Of a DNA stretch of 7,974 bases, positions 6,417 to 7,974 are shown in pieces. The stretch is from Hyphomicrobiaceae bacterium (GTDB lineage: Bacteria > Pseudomonadota > Alphaproteobacteria > Rhizobiales > HXMU1428-3), in assembly GCA_028285025.1 (NCBI GenBank), contig JANQQH010000126.1:1-7974 (forward strand). The letters run 5' to 3'. The translations under genes were made by a program, and so were the position numbers. The notes under the pieces are model-generated. The model ran no database searches. It was not told the DNA's origin and saw nothing but the letters and a program-made list of their open reading frames with translations. The first letter of the stretch is position 1, and each line of letters begins with the position of its first letter.

Positions 6417-6551
6417 CTATAACTCTTTAATAGCGCTTTGGATGCCCACCAGCAACCGCGCTGAAGCTGCCACCCTGCGATGGCGCGGCGCTAAGCGCCG
6501 ACGGCCGTGCGGCCTTGCGTTTTTGTCTTCAGCTGATAGATAGGTTTTCAT
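6417..6551 (-). CDS. Possible 44-residue arginine-rich small protein between glpX and recJ
   Basis: A complete frame runs from ATG (6551-6549) to TAG (6419-6417), 29 bases before the recJ start and on the same strand. The product begins MKTYLSAEDKNARPHGRRRL and is strongly basic in the middle (residues 13-34), then ends in a helix-like LLVGIQSAIKEL. No Shine-Dalgarno sequence precedes the ATG, and the opposite strand is also open here, as expected for GC-rich DNA with few stops. The same bases contain tight dyads that could be an RNA structure instead. No family was recognised. Confidence 0.2.
   Translation of the reverse strand: MKTYLSAEDKNARPHGRRRLAPRHRRVAASARLLVGIQSAIKEL
6486..6514. repeat. 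GC-rich tandem dyads in the glpX–recJ spacer
   Basis: CGGCGCT-A-AGCGCCG (6486-6500) is a perfect 7+1+7 inverted repeat. It is followed at once by GGCCG-TG-CGGCC (6503-6514), a second perfect dyad. On the plus strand a TTGCGTTTTTG run follows, so a rightward terminator or structured RNA is possible. A third dyad, GATAGAT/ATCTATC, lies at 6535-6556. The island is much richer in G and C than the flanking spacer. Its function is unknown. Confidence 0.45.
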
Positions 6552-6624
6552 CTATCTGGTTTAAAAGCCGAAAGTTACGTTTTGAGTTTTAGAGAATTTT
6601 ACGAGATACAAACGTTCTCACCAT

Positions 6625-7590
6625 TTAGCCAACACCATTGGTTTGGCGCTGACTTCTGATCCAACGAACTGTTTTTGGGCCCGCATGCATGATCAGCGTT
6701 TCTGTTTCAATGATATCCTGATCGAGCCGAACCCCATCAACCATTGAGCCTGATGTCACGCCAGTTGCCGCAAAAACAACATCACCCTTGACCATATCCT
6801 CAATGCTATATTTTTTCGACAAATCGTCAATACCAACTTTTTTAGCCCGTTCAACATGCGCATCTTGCATCGGGTGCAAGCGGCCTTGCATTTGCCCACC
6901 GATACAACTCAAAGCGGCTGCCGCCAGCACCCCTTCAGGGGCCCCGCCAATGCCCATGTAAATATCAATACCCGTTTCTTGGGCGTCAGTTGTTTGAATA
7001 ACGCCAGCAATATCCCCATCGCCAATAAGCTTCACGGCAGCGCCAGCTTCGCGCAATTCACCAATCAATTTTGCGTGGCGCGAACGATCCAACACAAGAG
7101 CAGTTAAATCACTGACAGCCACACCCTTGGCCTCAGCCAAACTGGTTAGGTTTTCTGTTGGGGTTTTATCAAGATCCACCAACCCAGGCGCAAACCCTGG
7201 ACCAATGGCAATCTTTTCCATGTAAATGTCTGGCGCATGTAACAAACTCCCTTGCGGGGCAAGCGCCAAAACGGCCAAAGCATTTGGCAATGACTTGGCG
7301 CACAAAGTTGTACCCTCTAGCGGGTCAACTGCAATATCAACTTTAGGGCCTGATTTTGTACCGATTTCCTCGCCAATAAACAGCATCGGCGCTTCATCAC
7401 GCTCTCCCTCGCCAATCACCACGCGCCCATCAATATCCAGCTTATTCATGGCCGTGCGCATGGCATCAACCGCCGCTTTATCCGCCGCCATCTCATCACC
7501 GCGGCCGCGCAGTTTAGCCGCCGCGATCGCTGCGCTTTCTGCCACATGCATAATATCCCAAACTAAACTTTGATTAACGGTCTCTACCAT
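6625..7590 (-). CDS. glpX: Class II fructose-1,6-bisphosphatase
   Basis: A cytoplasmic enzyme that hydrolyses fructose 1,6-bisphosphate to fructose 6-phosphate in gluconeogenesis (some class II enzymes also take sedoheptulose bisphosphate). The 321 residues match the GlpX family length. Visible motifs are GRGDEMAADKAAVDAMR (29-45), IGEGERDEAPML (59-70) with metal-binding acids, DPLEGTT (89-95), IGDGDI (189-194), GGAPEG (215-220) and ATGVTSG (275-281). These carry the Li+-sensitive phosphatase-fold active site. The ATG at 7590 is preceded by AAAAGGG with an 8-base spacer. It starts 48 bases after the hom stop, and the hom–glpX–recJ order is a common alphaproteobacterial arrangement, so co-transcription with hom is likely. 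No intrinsic terminator was found directly after glpX. Confidence 0.97.
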   Translation of the reverse strand: MVETVNQSLVWDIMHVAESAAIAAAKLRGRGDEMAADKAAVDAMRTAMNKLDIDGRVVIGEGERDEAPMLFIGEEIGTKSGPKVDIAVDPLEGTTLCAKSLPNALAVLALAPQGSLLHAPDIYMEKIAIGPGFAPGLVDLDKTPTENLTSLAEAKGVAVSDLTALVLDRSRHAKLIGELREAGAAVKLIGDGDIAGVIQTTDAQETGIDIYMGIGGAPEGVLAAAALSCIGGQMQGRLHPMQDAHVERAKKVGIDDLSKKYSIEDMVKGDVVFAATGVTSGSMVDGVRLDQDIIETETLIMHAGPKTVRWIRSQRQTNGVG

Positions 7591-7638
7591 TGTGTTGGCC
7601 CTTTTATTGTCTTTAATCTTTGTGGTATACAGCCTGGC

Positions 7639-7974
7639 TCACAGGCGTTCAATCCTAATCATTGTCGGCTCGTTAGCAATATGCCCATCTTGTTGAATAG
7701 CCTCTAATGCTTGTGACACCGCCCGCTCTGTGGTTTGATGGGTAATCATCACCACTGAAGCCGGGCTATCTTGATCTTGTATTGTTTGCTCATGAGCATC
7801 TAGCAAAGGCCGCTGGACAATGCTTTCAAGAGATATCCCAAATTCCGCCATGCGTGTGGCAATCGCTGCAAACGTGCCGGGCCGGTCATAAAGCGACATA
7901 CGCACATAATAGCCACCCTCATGTGCACGCAATGGTGCCCGCTGGTATGCCTCTAATTGATCAGCCGGCAAAGC
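7639..7974 (-). CDS. hom: Homoserine dehydrogenase, C-terminal part (truncated by the window edge)
   Basis: Only the last 111 residues are in the window; the frame is open through the right edge, so the NAD(P)-binding and catalytic domains lie outside. The visible part is an ACT domain, with YYVRMSLYDRPGTFAAIATR followed by MAEFGISLESIVQR, then SPASVVMITHQTTERAVSQA and a final strand TMIRIERL. This is the regulatory tail of homoserine dehydrogenases, through which threonine feedback-inhibits reduction of aspartate semialdehyde to homoserine, in threonine and methionine synthesis. A small dyad (GCCTG/CAGGC) overlaps the stop codon but has no T run, so it does not look like a terminator. An ACT-only regulator cannot be strictly excluded, but placement before glpX and recJ supports hom. 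Confidence 0.9.
   Translation of the reverse strand, partial: ALPADQLEAYQRAPLRAHEGGYYVRMSLYDRPGTFAAIATRMAEFGISLESIVQRPLLDAHEQTIQDQDSPASVVMITHQTTERAVSQALEAIQQDGHIANEPTMIRIERL

Noticed and set aside
7226..7573. A 115-codon plus-strand frame opposite glpX
   Set aside because: It is the low-complexity serine/alanine/isoleucine shadow of glpX, whose motifs are all intact on the other strand.
7637..7651. Terminator between hom and glpX
   Set aside because: The GCCTG/CAGGC dyad overlaps the hom stop codon and is followed by TGTATACC, not by a T run.

Overview
The window looks like a chromosomal segment of an alphaproteobacterium of moderate GC content. The evidence is the gene order hom–glpX–recJ on one strand, the fused double cold-shock-domain protein typical of that class, and a glyoxalase I of the short bacterial type with an 'ENVGHW' tail. 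Coding regions are visibly richer in GC than the A/T-rich spacers. No phage genes, transposase genes, CRISPR array or secretion cluster were seen, and I found no convincing undescribed multi-gene system.

Layout from right to left, following the minus strand on which almost everything lies. The window opens inside hom (7639-7974), where only the C-terminal ACT regulatory domain of homoserine dehydrogenase is visible. Next are glpX (class II fructose-1,6-bisphosphatase, 6625-7590) and recJ (4558-6387), separated by a 237-base spacer. That spacer holds a GC-rich island with tight dyads and a 44-codon arginine-rich reading frame. A tRNA-Glu(UUC) gene with encoded CCA and a good promoter follows recJ. 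Then come a short unexplained open frame, a membrane fatty acid desaturase (3163-4152) and an EamA/DMT-family transporter (2174-3052). The only confident plus-strand gene is gloA (glyoxalase I, 1735-2154), which converges on the transporter with a 19-base gap. A 497-base A/T-rich spacer separates gloA from the divergent double cold-shock-domain gene (644-1237), which ends at a strong intrinsic terminator.

The left 643 bases hold no confident gene. They contain a 163-bp, nearly palindromic element with perfect 25-bp inverted termini (405-567), which is MITE-like. They also contain a possible degraded reading frame.

Functionally, hom, glpX and recJ are housekeeping genes for threonine/methionine synthesis, gluconeogenesis and DNA repair. 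The desaturase and the cold-shock protein are both compatible with low-temperature adaptation, but nothing in the sequence links them into one regulon. The items most worth a second look are the inverted-repeat element, the small frame and GC island between glpX and recJ, the open frame between tRNA-Glu and the desaturase, and a run of nine G in the recJ active-site codons.
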